Source of the DNA: Archaeoglobaceae archaeon
GTDB taxonomy: Archaea > Halobacteriota > Archaeoglobi > Archaeoglobales > JdFR-42
Direction: 5' to 3'
DNA length: 22,877 bases
NCBI GenBank assembly: GCA_015523685.1
Contig: WAJW01000142.1
Location: 1-22,877 of the forward strand
This document shows positions 1 through 5,457 of the stretch, piece after piece. Every line of letters begins with the position of its first letter. Positions within the stretch are counted from its first letter, which is position 1. Under the pieces are notes generated by a model, which saw nothing but the letters and a program-made list of their open reading frames with translations, was not told where the DNA came from and made no database searches. The translations under genes and the position numbers were made by a program.

Positions 1-15
1 GTGTATAAGAGACAG
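1..15. other. Residual Tn5/Nextera mosaic-end adaptor (artefact)
   Basis: The first 15 bases, GTGTATAAGAGACAG, are identical to the 3' part of the 19-base Tn5 mosaic end used in tagmentation libraries (AGATGTGTATAAGAGACAG). They lie exactly at the window edge and are followed at once by unrelated archaeal sequence. A 15-base exact match to this sequence at a contig edge is very unlikely by chance. The bases are therefore best read as untrimmed library adaptor, not genome, and the window as starting at an assembled contig end. Confidence 0.95.
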
Positions 16-26
16 TCTACAGCCCC

Positions 27-407
27 ATGGCCAGACATATGGGTATGATGGGTATGATGGGGGTTTCATTTTCGTCATACTCTCTTATAATCGGCATTCT
101 GGCGGTATTCATTTATTTATCAATCACTTCTGAAAAAGATGAGGTTGAAAGAACCAGTACAGAAACGAAGAATCAGAATCTGGTTGATGTGGTGGAAAAA
201 GTTCTGGACAGAGATGAATCCCTTATCATCAACATCATAAAGGAACATGAGGGTGTGACTCAGGACTCTCTCAGGTTCAAAACAGGGTTTTCAAAGGCAA
301 AAATAAGCCTGATCCTGAAGGAACTTGAAGAAAAGGGCATAGTTTACAGGGAGAGATTTGGAAAGACTTACAAGCTGTACATCGGTGACTGGCTCAAGGG
401 GAAGTAG
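27..407 (+). CDS. Membrane-tethered winged-helix protein, possibly 5'-truncated
   Basis: The 126-residue protein has a Met/Gly-rich start (residues 4-12, from a duplicated 9-base unit GGTATGATG), one hydrophobic segment at about 14-32, a charged linker at about 33-55, and a winged-helix domain at about 60-125. The domain shows the MarR/TrmB pattern: a helix, a recognition helix around FSKAKISLILKELEEKG, then a basic wing with RERFGKTYKL. This predicts a DNA-binding protein anchored in the membrane with its HTH inside the cell. The frame has no stop upstream as far as the adaptor at bases 1-15, and no Shine-Dalgarno site or promoter is visible. The true start could therefore be ATG 27, ATG 39 or lie in missing sequence. 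The stop codon directly abuts the convergent ferredoxin gene. The fold assignment is good; the target genes are unknown. Confidence 0.7.
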   Translation: MARHMGMMGMMGVSFSSYSLIIGILAVFIYLSITSEKDEVERTSTETKNQNLVDVVEKVLDRDESLIINIIKEHEGVTQDSLRFKTGFSKAKISLILKELEEKGIVYRERFGKTYKLYIGDWLKGK

Positions 408-581
408 TCATTCCAGATAAAACAGAGCTCTATTGGGGCAGGCTTCAATACATTTCATACACAGATCGCATTTTTCTTCATCTATTCTCACAACCTTCCC
501 CGCATTCGTGATTATTGCATTTTTTTCACACACCTGAGTGCAGGTTCCGCATCCTTTACATCCAAGGACGACCACGGGCAT
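408..581 (-). CDS. Small 2[4Fe-4S] ferredoxin
   Basis: This 57-residue protein has two classical cluster motifs. Cys 8, 11, 14 and 18 form the first CxxCxxCxxxC; Cys 38, 41, 44 and 48 form the second, which ends in CP. The layout is that of a bacterial-type 8-Cys ferredoxin carrying two [4Fe-4S] clusters, a cytoplasmic one-electron carrier. The first motif lacks the proline after its fourth Cys. Start ATG 581 follows a GAGGAGGGG Shine-Dalgarno site about 10 nt upstream that lies in the last codons of the TrmB-like gene, whose stop is 5 nt before this start. It is the last gene of the redox operon. The stop codon touches the stop of the convergent + gene, so no spacer separates the two transcripts. 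The electron partner is not evident from the sequence. Confidence 0.93.
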   Translation of the reverse strand: MPVVVLGCKGCGTCTQVCEKNAIITNAGKVVRIDEEKCDLCMKCIEACPNRALFYLE

Positions 582-586
582 CCAGA

Positions 587-964
587 TCAGCCCCTCCTCT
601 CCACCATTATCTCTTCAGGAAACCTCTCAAGTGCCTCCATCAATCTGGAGCTCCACTCATTCAGCATTGCCCTCATTGCCTCCACAATCTCTTCAGGGGA
701 TCTCGCCATATAAACGAAATAATGTCCACCCCTGTCCAGAACCCTGTGCTTTCTTATAACTATCCCGTGAGACAGAAGCCTTTGCAGAGATCTGTAAATG
801 GTGTTCTGTTTCCTGCCGATGATCTCACTTATTTCCTCAACCCTCAACTCTCCCTTTTTTATGAGAACTTTATAAACCGAGAGATCTATCTCTTTAAGCC
901 CATAAAAGCAGGTGAAGAGGTCATCACATGAAATTGACGTGATAACCTCCCCAATGGTCCTCAA
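587..964 (-). CDS. TrmB/MarR-like winged-helix regulator (125 aa, TTG start)
   Basis: A stand-alone winged-helix protein with the TrmB/MarR order: helices at about 20-45, the HTH at about 40-70 with recognition helix around RKQNTIYRSLQRLLSHG, a basic wing with RKHRVLDRGGHYF, then a C-terminal helix (about 88-115) of the type used for dimerisation. It has no C-terminal sugar-binding domain, unlike full TrmB. Two cysteines, Cys13 and Cys19, lie just before the HTH; a thiol switch is possible given the thioredoxin neighbours, but this is inference. The frame also opens at GTG 973, but that GTG sits inside the GGGTGA site. TTG 964 is 5 nt downstream of the GGTGA core and is preferred. The DUF302 stop codon is part of that same site, suggesting coupled translation. 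Confidence 0.75.
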   Translation of the reverse strand: MRTIGEVITSISCDDLFTCFYGLKEIDLSVYKVLIKKGELRVEEISEIIGRKQNTIYRSLQRLLSHGIVIRKHRVLDRGGHYFVYMARSPEEIVEAMRAMLNEWSSRLMEALERFPEEIMVERRG

Positions 965-969
965 CGGTT

Positions 970-1383
970 TCACCCCTGAAGACCCATCTTCTCCGAAATT
1001 GATTCTGCCATTCCCCTGATATCCTCCTCGGAATCCTCAGGAACGTTTTTTATATCCTCAAGTTCATCTATGTTGCCAGCCATCCTCCCGAACACCACCG
1101 TGGGTTTAAGATACCCTATCTTAAGCCTCGAGTCCTCTATCCAGCATACGAATTTGCAGGGCATCAGGGGCAGGAGTCTCATTTCCCTGTCGAGAGCTTT
1201 TTTTGCATGTTTTGGAGCACATATCTCGTATATTCTTGTGAGAGGCCTGAAAGGAACATCTATCTTTGCCATTATCTTCCATCCTTCAGCCATGCTCTCT
1301 TCTATGGCTCTGCAACCACTTTCAAAGGCTTTTTCTTCATCATCCACCGCCATATCCACGAAAACATCCACGTAGTCGTACAT
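970..1383 (-). CDS. DUF302-family protein
   Basis: This 137-residue protein carries a DUF302-like signature in its middle: a PCKFVCW stretch at about 75-81 followed by KIGYLKPTVVFG, matching the family pattern in which a short strand and a turn precede 'YLKP'. DUF302 proteins are small alpha/beta proteins of unknown biochemical role, found in bacteria and archaea and often near redox or sulfur genes. Cysteines occur at about residues 24, 54, 76 and 80. There is no signal peptide or membrane segment, so it is predicted cytoplasmic. ATG 1383 follows AAGGTGA with a 6-nt spacing, and the start lies one base after the thioredoxin stop. Co-transcription with two thioredoxin-fold genes suggests thiol or metal handling, but no substrate can be read from the sequence. 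Confidence 0.7.
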   Translation of the reverse strand: MYDYVDVFVDMAVDDEEKAFESGCRAIEESMAEGWKIMAKIDVPFRPLTRIYEICAPKHAKKALDREMRLLPLMPCKFVCWIEDSRLKIGYLKPTVVFGRMAGNIDELEDIKNVPEDSEEDIRGMAESISEKMGLQG

Positions 1384-1384
1384 C

Positions 1385-1711
1385 TCACTTCACCTTTTTA
1401 AGAAATTCCTCGATTTTTTCCTTCAGAACGCTTTCGGGAACCGCTCCTATCAGCCCATCCACCACTTCTCCATTGTGGAAGAACAGCATTGTTGGAATGC
1501 TGAAAACGCCGTATTTTGCTGCGATATTTGGATTCTCATCGGTGTTTAACTTTGCAAATTTCACCTTTCCATTGTATTCTCCCGATACCTTCTCAAACAC
1601 CGGCGCCAGAATGTTGCATGGCATGCACCATGGAGCCCAGAAATCAACCACCACTGGCTTATCCGATTTCAGAACCTCTCCTTCAAAGTTCGATTCATTC
1701 ACTTCCATCAT
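1385..1711 (-). CDS. trx: Thioredoxin
   Basis: A 108-residue single-domain thioredoxin, the normal size for the family. It has the active site WCMPC at residues 28-32 (classical thioredoxins have WCGPC), the preceding VDFWAPW strand, the cis-proline in SIPT at about residue 73, and the FFHNGE strand-turn. It should reduce protein disulfides in the cytoplasm using a thioredoxin reductase encoded elsewhere. The frame extends upstream to 1735, but ATG 1711 sits 4 nt after a perfect GGAGGTGAT site, complementary to the 16S 3' end, and is preceded by the stop of the CPYC gene. It is the second gene of the redox operon. Methionine replacing glycine in the CxxC loop may shift its redox potential or partner choice. 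Confidence 0.93.
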   Translation of the reverse strand: MMEVNESNFEGEVLKSDKPVVVDFWAPWCMPCNILAPVFEKVSGEYNGKVKFAKLNTDENPNIAAKYGVFSIPTMLFFHNGEVVDGLIGAVPESVLKEKIEEFLKKVK

Positions 1712-1715
1712 GCTA

Positions 1716-1982
1716 TCACCTCCTGACAAACTCAATCTCCCTCATAAGTGCATCATAACTCGGTAAACCATGGATCACTCGCTGATCATTGATTATTATT
1801 GCCGGAACACCACTGATTCCGAACTTTACAGCTTCTTCGTATCCCTGAGGTGTCGTGACTGAAAGCTCAATGGCAATCACACCGGGATCTCTGCTCGCTA
1901 TTTCTTTAACCATCCTGACTGCCTGGGGACAGTACGGACATGTGGGTGAAGTCAGAACCTTGATTACCACAAACTCACTCAT
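1716..1982 (-). CDS. Small thioredoxin/glutaredoxin-like protein with CPYC
   Basis: An 88-residue thioredoxin-fold protein, like the mini-thioredoxins of methanogens and Archaeoglobus. Residues 6-18 give the first strand and the redox motif C15-P-Y-C18; the cis-proline lies in GVPA at residue 60, followed by the strand IIINDQRVIHG. CPYC is the dithiol glutaredoxin motif, but archaea of this group generally lack glutathione, so a thioredoxin-type disulfide reductase is the likelier role. The open frame continues upstream to 2165 with 61 extra residues. These are rejected because ATG 1982 follows AGAGGTGAG with a 5-nt spacing and lies 34 nt after the TATA box. It is the first gene of the five-gene redox operon. 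Confidence 0.9.
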   Translation of the reverse strand: MSEFVVIKVLTSPTCPYCPQAVRMVKEIASRDPGVIAIELSVTTPQGYEEAVKFGISGVPAIIINDQRVIHGLPSYDALMREIEFVRR

Positions 1983-2015
1983 GTTTCTCACCTCTGTAAT
2001 CTTTAAGACAGCCTG

Positions 2016-2023
2016 CATATAAA
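2016..2023 (-). promoter_or_regulatory. TATA box of the redox operon
   Basis: Read on the minus strand the box is TTTATATG. Transcription would be expected about 25 nt downstream, near 1993, giving a leader of about 10-12 nt that contains the AGAGGTGAG site before ATG 1982. The box overlaps a perfect inverted repeat (2019-2032), so repression by competition with TBP is plausible. Confidence 0.65.
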
Positions 2024-2047
2024 TACATTTATCGTTTTTGTCAAAAA
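2019..2047. promoter_or_regulatory. Two adjacent inverted repeats, candidate operator
   Basis: The first repeat, ATAAAT-AC-ATTTAT at 2019-2032, has perfect 6-base arms and overlaps the minus-strand TATA box and its BRE position. Two bases further is TTTTTG-T-CAAAAA at 2035-2047, also with perfect 6-base arms. Both lie in the 149-base divergent spacer between the redox operon and the XRE-type gene. Two dyads at a core promoter, with three regulators encoded within 2.5 kb, suggest an operator. AT-rich spacers make short palindromes by chance, so this remains a candidate. Confidence 0.4.
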
Positions 2048-2104
2048 TGCTCAAAACCGAATTTACAATAACGAAAAAATATGTCCTTTTGGGAAAAATT
2101 TTAA

Positions 2105-2112
2105 CTTTAATA
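2105..2112 (+). promoter_or_regulatory. TATA-like box for the XRE regulator gene
   Basis: CTTTAATA lies 20-27 nt before ATG 2132. This spacing places the transcription start at or within a few bases of the ATG, as in leaderless archaeal mRNAs, and fits the lack of any Shine-Dalgarno site before the start. Confidence 0.5.
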
Positions 2113-2131
2113 ATTCCCATATGGAAAATAC

Positions 2132-2653
2132 ATGGGATATGCAAGGGAGCTGATTGACAGCACATTCATGAAAGGAGAACCATTTCACACTGCACTGAAT
2201 CGGACGATTGAGGAGATGGGCCTGACCCTCTCCCGTCTGAGCAGGCTGAGTGGTGTTCCCTACAGCACCCTTTACAAGATTTCAAGGGGCGAAAGAGAGC
2301 CCAATGTGTCCACAATAAGAGAGATAATTCAGGGAATTATGAGATACGAGAGGAGGGCAGAGGAGGACTTCATTGCGGTCATCGCTGCAAAACACATTCT
2401 CGAGGAGATAGGTGGCAGAACATATGAAAAAAATGGCAGATCGATCGTTATACGGGAGTATCCGGCAAATTCCATCGATGAGGCCATCATCTCGGGTGTG
2501 GAGGCCGAGAAGGATGGAGCCATTGCAATAGTATGCGCCCCCATAATAAGCAATATTATCGAGAGAATAGTGAGCATTCCGGTTTCGATTATAAGGCCCA
2601 GAAAAAGCGTTGAAAGAGCGGTTGAGACGACCATCAGAAAGATTTACAGATGA
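2132..2653 (+). CDS. XRE-type HTH transcriptional regulator with C-terminal sensor-like domain
   Basis: A 173-residue protein with an N-terminal lambda-repressor-type HTH at about residues 17-72: the motif TLSRLSRLSGVPYSTLYKIS, followed by GEREPNVSTIREI, is the standard XRE pattern. The second half (about 80-173) is an alpha/beta segment with alternating strands (GRSIVIREYP, GAIAIVCAP, PVSIIRP). It looks like a small Rossmann-like ligand-sensing domain, perhaps related to the N-terminal sensing domains of PrpR-type regulators; that comparison is only suggestive. The gene diverges from the redox operon across a shared spacer, so it may control that operon, itself, or both. No Shine-Dalgarno site precedes ATG 2132, and a TATA-like box 20-27 nt upstream suggests a leaderless message. 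ATG at codon 13 (MKGEPFH) is an alternative start. Confidence 0.8.
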   Translation: MGYARELIDSTFMKGEPFHTALNRTIEEMGLTLSRLSRLSGVPYSTLYKISRGEREPNVSTIREIIQGIMRYERRAEEDFIAVIAAKHILEEIGGRTYEKNGRSIVIREYPANSIDEAIISGVEAEKDGAIAIVCAPIISNIIERIVSIPVSIIRPRKSVERAVETTIRKIYR

Positions 2654-2974
2654 AAACTGGATATCCATCTCATACCCGCCTGTTTCCTTTTCACACTGCA
2701 CCCGGTATTAGCTCTTCAACGTTAAATCCATATTCTCATGTCGGACAGGCAATGACCTGAAATATGAAAGGATAATCTCCCGATGCAGGACATCTCGATC
2801 CGCACTTTACTCTTCTCAACATCCGTTGCGTTACATCCTGCCATTCCAGAACTCCAGAGATATTCCGGGCATCCATTGCTTTCAGTTGCTTTATTCTTAC
2901 GGGAAATTTGAGGTATATCTCCATGATAATGCAAGGATGGTCAGAATTTCAGAAATGGGGGCAGGAGGGATGGT
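2654..2974. other. Spacer of about 320 bases with no convincing gene
   Basis: This lies between the 3' end of the XRE gene and the 3' end of the long minus-strand cluster. Short open frames exist on both strands, the longest on minus being 62 codons (2736-2924). None has a Shine-Dalgarno site, a recognisable domain or codon use like the neighbours. No tRNA-like TTCGA loop, C/D-box pair or large hairpin was found by eye. Its composition resembles decayed coding sequence, and it probably holds the terminators of two convergent transcripts. Confidence 0.5.
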
Positions 2975-3370
2975 TCACCTGATCCCGGTATCGATATGGA
3001 TGTCGAAAACGGTTGTTTCGTTTTCCCTGATGGTGACCACCGCGGGAAGATTCTTGCCAGATCTGTGTTCTATTTCAAGATCCACAACATATTTGCCCGG
3101 AGGGAGTTCTATCCAGTAAGTGCCATTCACATCCGGAACAATATCTGCGACTTTCGTTCCTTTATCCACTCTGTAAACTCCAATGGGCCACTGTCTGTAC
3201 ATTTCGGGTGAGGGCTTGCAGGTGTCATCAGAAGGCTTTTCGACCGGACATAAAGGACCAATATCAACTTTCCCTGTTAGATAACCCATGCCCTTCTGAT
3301 TCGTCTCATAAAAATAGATGCTCAGGGCGAGAAAAATGAGCACACCGAGGATTACGAATACTGGCCTCAC
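2975..3370 (-). CDS. Small membrane-anchored extracytoplasmic protein with transthyretin-like domain
   Basis: A 131-residue protein with an N-terminal hydrophobic segment at about 4-20, no lipobox and no obvious cleavage site, so probably a signal anchor. The rest is extracytoplasmic: a segment beginning TGKVDIGPLCPVEKP with two cysteines (about 41 and 51) that could pair, then a beta-rich part whose NGTYWIELPPGKYVVDLEIE matches the turn-strand pattern of carboxypeptidase-regulatory/prealbumin-like domains. Such small domains occur in archaeal surface proteins; the role is unknown. The start is uncertain: GTG 3370 overlaps the Cbf5 stop by 4 nt, and GTG at codon 10 is an alternative. It is the last gene of the ribosomal cluster and may be read through from it. 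Confidence 0.7.
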   Translation of the reverse strand: MRPVFVILGVLIFLALSIYFYETNQKGMGYLTGKVDIGPLCPVEKPSDDTCKPSPEMYRQWPIGVYRVDKGTKVADIVPDVNGTYWIELPPGKYVVDLEIEHRSGKNLPAVVTIRENETTVFDIHIDTGIR

Positions 3371-4347
3371 TTTCTCGACTTCCAGACTTTCGGATAGGTG
3401 CCTCTCTCCATGAGAACCTTTTCAGTGTCAACGGCAATTCCTTCCTTTCTTTCAAGCATTTCTTCACCGGTCATGAGAGCCCTGCCAATTCCAATAATTT
3501 CCTGTTTAAGGGAAAATAATCCCACTGTATCACCGGGTTTGATCCCCTTCTGAATGTAGGATATACCCTTCACACTCAGATCCGCTCCATGACAGATGGA
3601 ATCAACAGCGGTATCCTTTACAATGATCTTTGGAATGTCAGAAAGAGCTTTCTCCACGGGCATTATCATCTCCCTCAGATATCTTTCCTCTCCCTCTTCT
3701 CTGTAAAAGACGTACGCATCGAGTAGCTCCTGGAGAAAGTAAGAGTCCTTTTCAGTAAAATTCCCGCTTCTCGTTCTTCTCAATTCGTGCATATGAGCTC
3801 CAGTACCGAGAACCTCTCCGATATCATGGCATAGCTTTCTCACGTACGTTCCCGCATCACACACAACCCTGAAAAGTACATCCTTCCCGTCCACTTCTAT
3901 TATCTCGATTTCATGGATCTTTCTAACCCTGAGCTTTCTTTTAACCGCAGATTTCAGGGGAGGCTTCTGATATATCTCTCCGGTGAATTCCTCCATCACC
4001 CTCTCTATCTCATTTCTGCCTGCACCTGTGTGAAGTCTCATCAGGCATACGTATTCCTTATCCGATTTCTGAAACAGCTCGGCAACTCTGGTTGCGTCAC
4101 CGAGCAAGACTGGCAGAACACCTGTAACTCTCGGATCGAGTGTACCGCTGTGGCCCGTTTTTTTCAATCCCAGCATCTTCCTCACCCACGTAACAACCTC
4201 ATGACTTGTGGGGCCCATCGGTTTATCGATCACAACTATGCCCTTACGTATGTACTCCTCCATGGGTCTGCTGTTGGGATACTGTCCAAAATCAGGATCG
4301 GTATTCGATTCCTCTCTGATCAGAAAATCGTCTTCATTCATGTTCAT
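3367..4347 (-). CDS. cbf5: tRNA/rRNA pseudouridine synthase Cbf5 (TruB family)
   Basis: This 326-residue protein is the catalytic subunit of archaeal H/ACA RNPs and can also make pseudouridine 55 in tRNA. The TruB catalytic domain starts at about residue 37 with IVVIDKPMGPTSHEV. The catalytic aspartate lies in the motif GHSGTLDPRVTGVLP (Asp at about 71), and YVRKLCHDIGEVLG is the conserved basic helix. The C-terminal 80 residues (about 235-315) form the PUA domain that binds the guide RNA, with KPGDTVGLFS and GIGRALM. An N-terminal tail of about 30 residues precedes the fold, as in other archaeal Cbf5 proteins. ATG 4347 overlaps the end of cmk by 14 nt; ATG 4341 is equally possible, and TTG 4350 is less likely. 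Guide RNAs and the partners Nop10, Gar1 and L7Ae are not in the window. Confidence 0.97.
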   Translation of the reverse strand: MNMNEDDFLIREESNTDPDFGQYPNSRPMEEYIRKGIVVIDKPMGPTSHEVVTWVRKMLGLKKTGHSGTLDPRVTGVLPVLLGDATRVAELFQKSDKEYVCLMRLHTGAGRNEIERVMEEFTGEIYQKPPLKSAVKRKLRVRKIHEIEIIEVDGKDVLFRVVCDAGTYVRKLCHDIGEVLGTGAHMHELRRTRSGNFTEKDSYFLQELLDAYVFYREEGEERYLREMIMPVEKALSDIPKIIVKDTAVDSICHGADLSVKGISYIQKGIKPGDTVGLFSLKQEIIGIGRALMTGEEMLERKEGIAVDTEKVLMERGTYPKVWKSRK

Positions 4348-4858
4348 CAATACTGCAGATTATTATCCTCACCATATCCTCAGGGGTAAATTTCTCGGAA
4401 TTCAGAATGAGATGATATACGCTCATATCATCGATATCTATCCCGTAATACTTTCTGTACCTTTCCCGTTCAGATTTTTCTCTGAGCCTTGTTATTCGGG
4501 CAATTTCCTCAAAACTCCTTCCCTCCCTCATGCTTATTCGCCTATATCTTGTCTTTTCTCCTGCGTAAAGCCACACCTTCAGGGTTGCATCCTCAACCAT
4601 CCATCCGCTCAACCTTCCTTCGATAACTCCATCTTTGATTTTACCGGCCATTTCCCTCTGAGTGGAATCTATCATCCTGTCCACATCTTCGTTCCTTCTG
4701 GCGTACTCGCTGAACTGCTCAATCGTCATGTTCTTTTCCCTTGCCATTTTCCTGAATATCTCGCCCGCAGAATAGAAGGGAATTCCCAGCTTTTCAGATA
4801 GAAGCTTTCCCGTGGTTGTTGTACCTGAACCCGGCAATCCACTTATCGTTATCTTCAT
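4334..4858 (-). CDS. cmk: Cytidylate kinase, archaeal type
   Basis: A 174-residue P-loop kinase that phosphorylates CMP and dCMP to the diphosphates. Residues 7-18 hold the P-loop GLPGSGTTTTGK; the GSGTTT form is typical of archaeal Cmk. PFYSAGEIFR at about 27-36 is the NMP-binding start, GVIEGRLSGW at about 77-86 carries a conserved arginine, and MREGRSFEEIARITRLREKSERERYRKYYGID forms the lid with many arginines. The end, with SVYHLILNSEKFTPEDMV, matches the family's C-terminal helix. ATG 4858 forms an ATGA overlap with the DUF106 stop, so translation is coupled. The gene sits between a membrane insertase-like gene and cbf5, as in other euryarchaea, but the eL14 gene often found after cmk is missing here. 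Confidence 0.95.
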   Translation of the reverse strand: MKITISGLPGSGTTTTGKLLSEKLGIPFYSAGEIFRKMAREKNMTIEQFSEYARRNEDVDRMIDSTQREMAGKIKDGVIEGRLSGWMVEDATLKVWLYAGEKTRYRRISMREGRSFEEIARITRLREKSERERYRKYYGIDIDDMSVYHLILNSEKFTPEDMVRIIICSIDEHE

Positions 4859-5457
4859 GTTGCCCCTATATCAAGGATTTTTCTGATCATCTGGCTTACA
4901 GGCATGGAGGAGAGGAAATACCAGAGGAACCACCACTGAACAGGTCCTATGATCTTTTGAGTTAAACCCACTTCGCCGGAAAAGGGAGCAACTACGGTAA
5001 AATTATTTCCCGAAAGCTCCATGTAAATCCACATGAAAAGGGGAACTGAGAGAATTGCTATGTAGGCCATTGGTTTAAACTGCTGTTTGGACATCTCACC
5101 CTGCAACTGCATGATCTCCTGCCTCTCCTCTTCAAGTTTTTTCAGTTTATATTTGTTATTTGCCTTCATTGCTTCTCTGTATTCAGTATGAAAGTCCTTC
5201 AATCTTTTCTGAGCCTCTCTCAGTAATTTCCAGTCAATGGTGTACTTTTGTATAAGAGCAGCATACAAACCCGTTATACTTGCCATAACAAATATGACAG
5301 CATGAAAGGGCATCCAGATTGCAAGGGGAGCAAAGATACTATCAACAACGTTTGCTATGCCGTTTCTGAAACCGGAACCTCCTATCATTATGCCGAACAA
5401 AAGTAAAAATCCCACCACAAGGGCCACATTTCCGACCGCTTTTTTCAGCACTTCCAT
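4855..5457 (-). CDS. DUF106 membrane protein, EMC3/Oxa1-like insertase homologue
   Basis: A 200-residue integral membrane protein. Predicted segments are about 9-28 (GNVALVVGFLLLFGIMIG), about 42-68 (IWMPFHAVIFVMASITGLYA), about 130-150 (AYIAILSVPLFMWIYME) and about 170-188. Between the second and third lies a strongly charged coiled-coil hairpin at about 72-125, with LREAQKRLKDFHTEYREAMK and KKLEEERQEIMQLQGEMSKQ. This plan, with a cytoplasmic coiled coil between membrane helices, is that of archaeal DUF106/Ylp1 proteins. These belong to the Oxa1/YidC/EMC3/TMCO1 superfamily and are thought to help insert membrane proteins. Its location two genes after secY supports a role at the translocon. 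ATG 5457 overlaps the adkA stop (TGATG); GTG 5460 is the alternative. Confidence 0.88.
   Translation of the reverse strand: MEVLKKAVGNVALVVGFLLLFGIMIGGSGFRNGIANVVDSIFAPLAIWMPFHAVIFVMASITGLYAALIQKYTIDWKLLREAQKRLKDFHTEYREAMKANNKYKLKKLEEERQEIMQLQGEMSKQQFKPMAYIAILSVPLFMWIYMELSGNNFTVVAPFSGEVGLTQKIIGPVQWWFLWYFLSSMPVSQMIRKILDIGAT

Noticed and set aside
20..45. CCATGG and CATATG near the left edge, resembling cloning sites
   Set aside because: No vector sequence accompanies them and the frame continues into a plausible archaeal protein; only bases 1-15 are clearly artificial.
1983..2165. 61-residue N-terminal extension of the CPYC thioredoxin-like protein
   Set aside because: It crosses the promoter and the divergent spacer; ATG 1982 has a good ribosome-binding site and gives normal mini-thioredoxin length.
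2736..2924. 62-codon minus frame with KCGSRCPASGDYPF near its end
   Set aside because: No Shine-Dalgarno site, no known domain, and a stop closely upstream; kept only as a note on the gene-free stretch.
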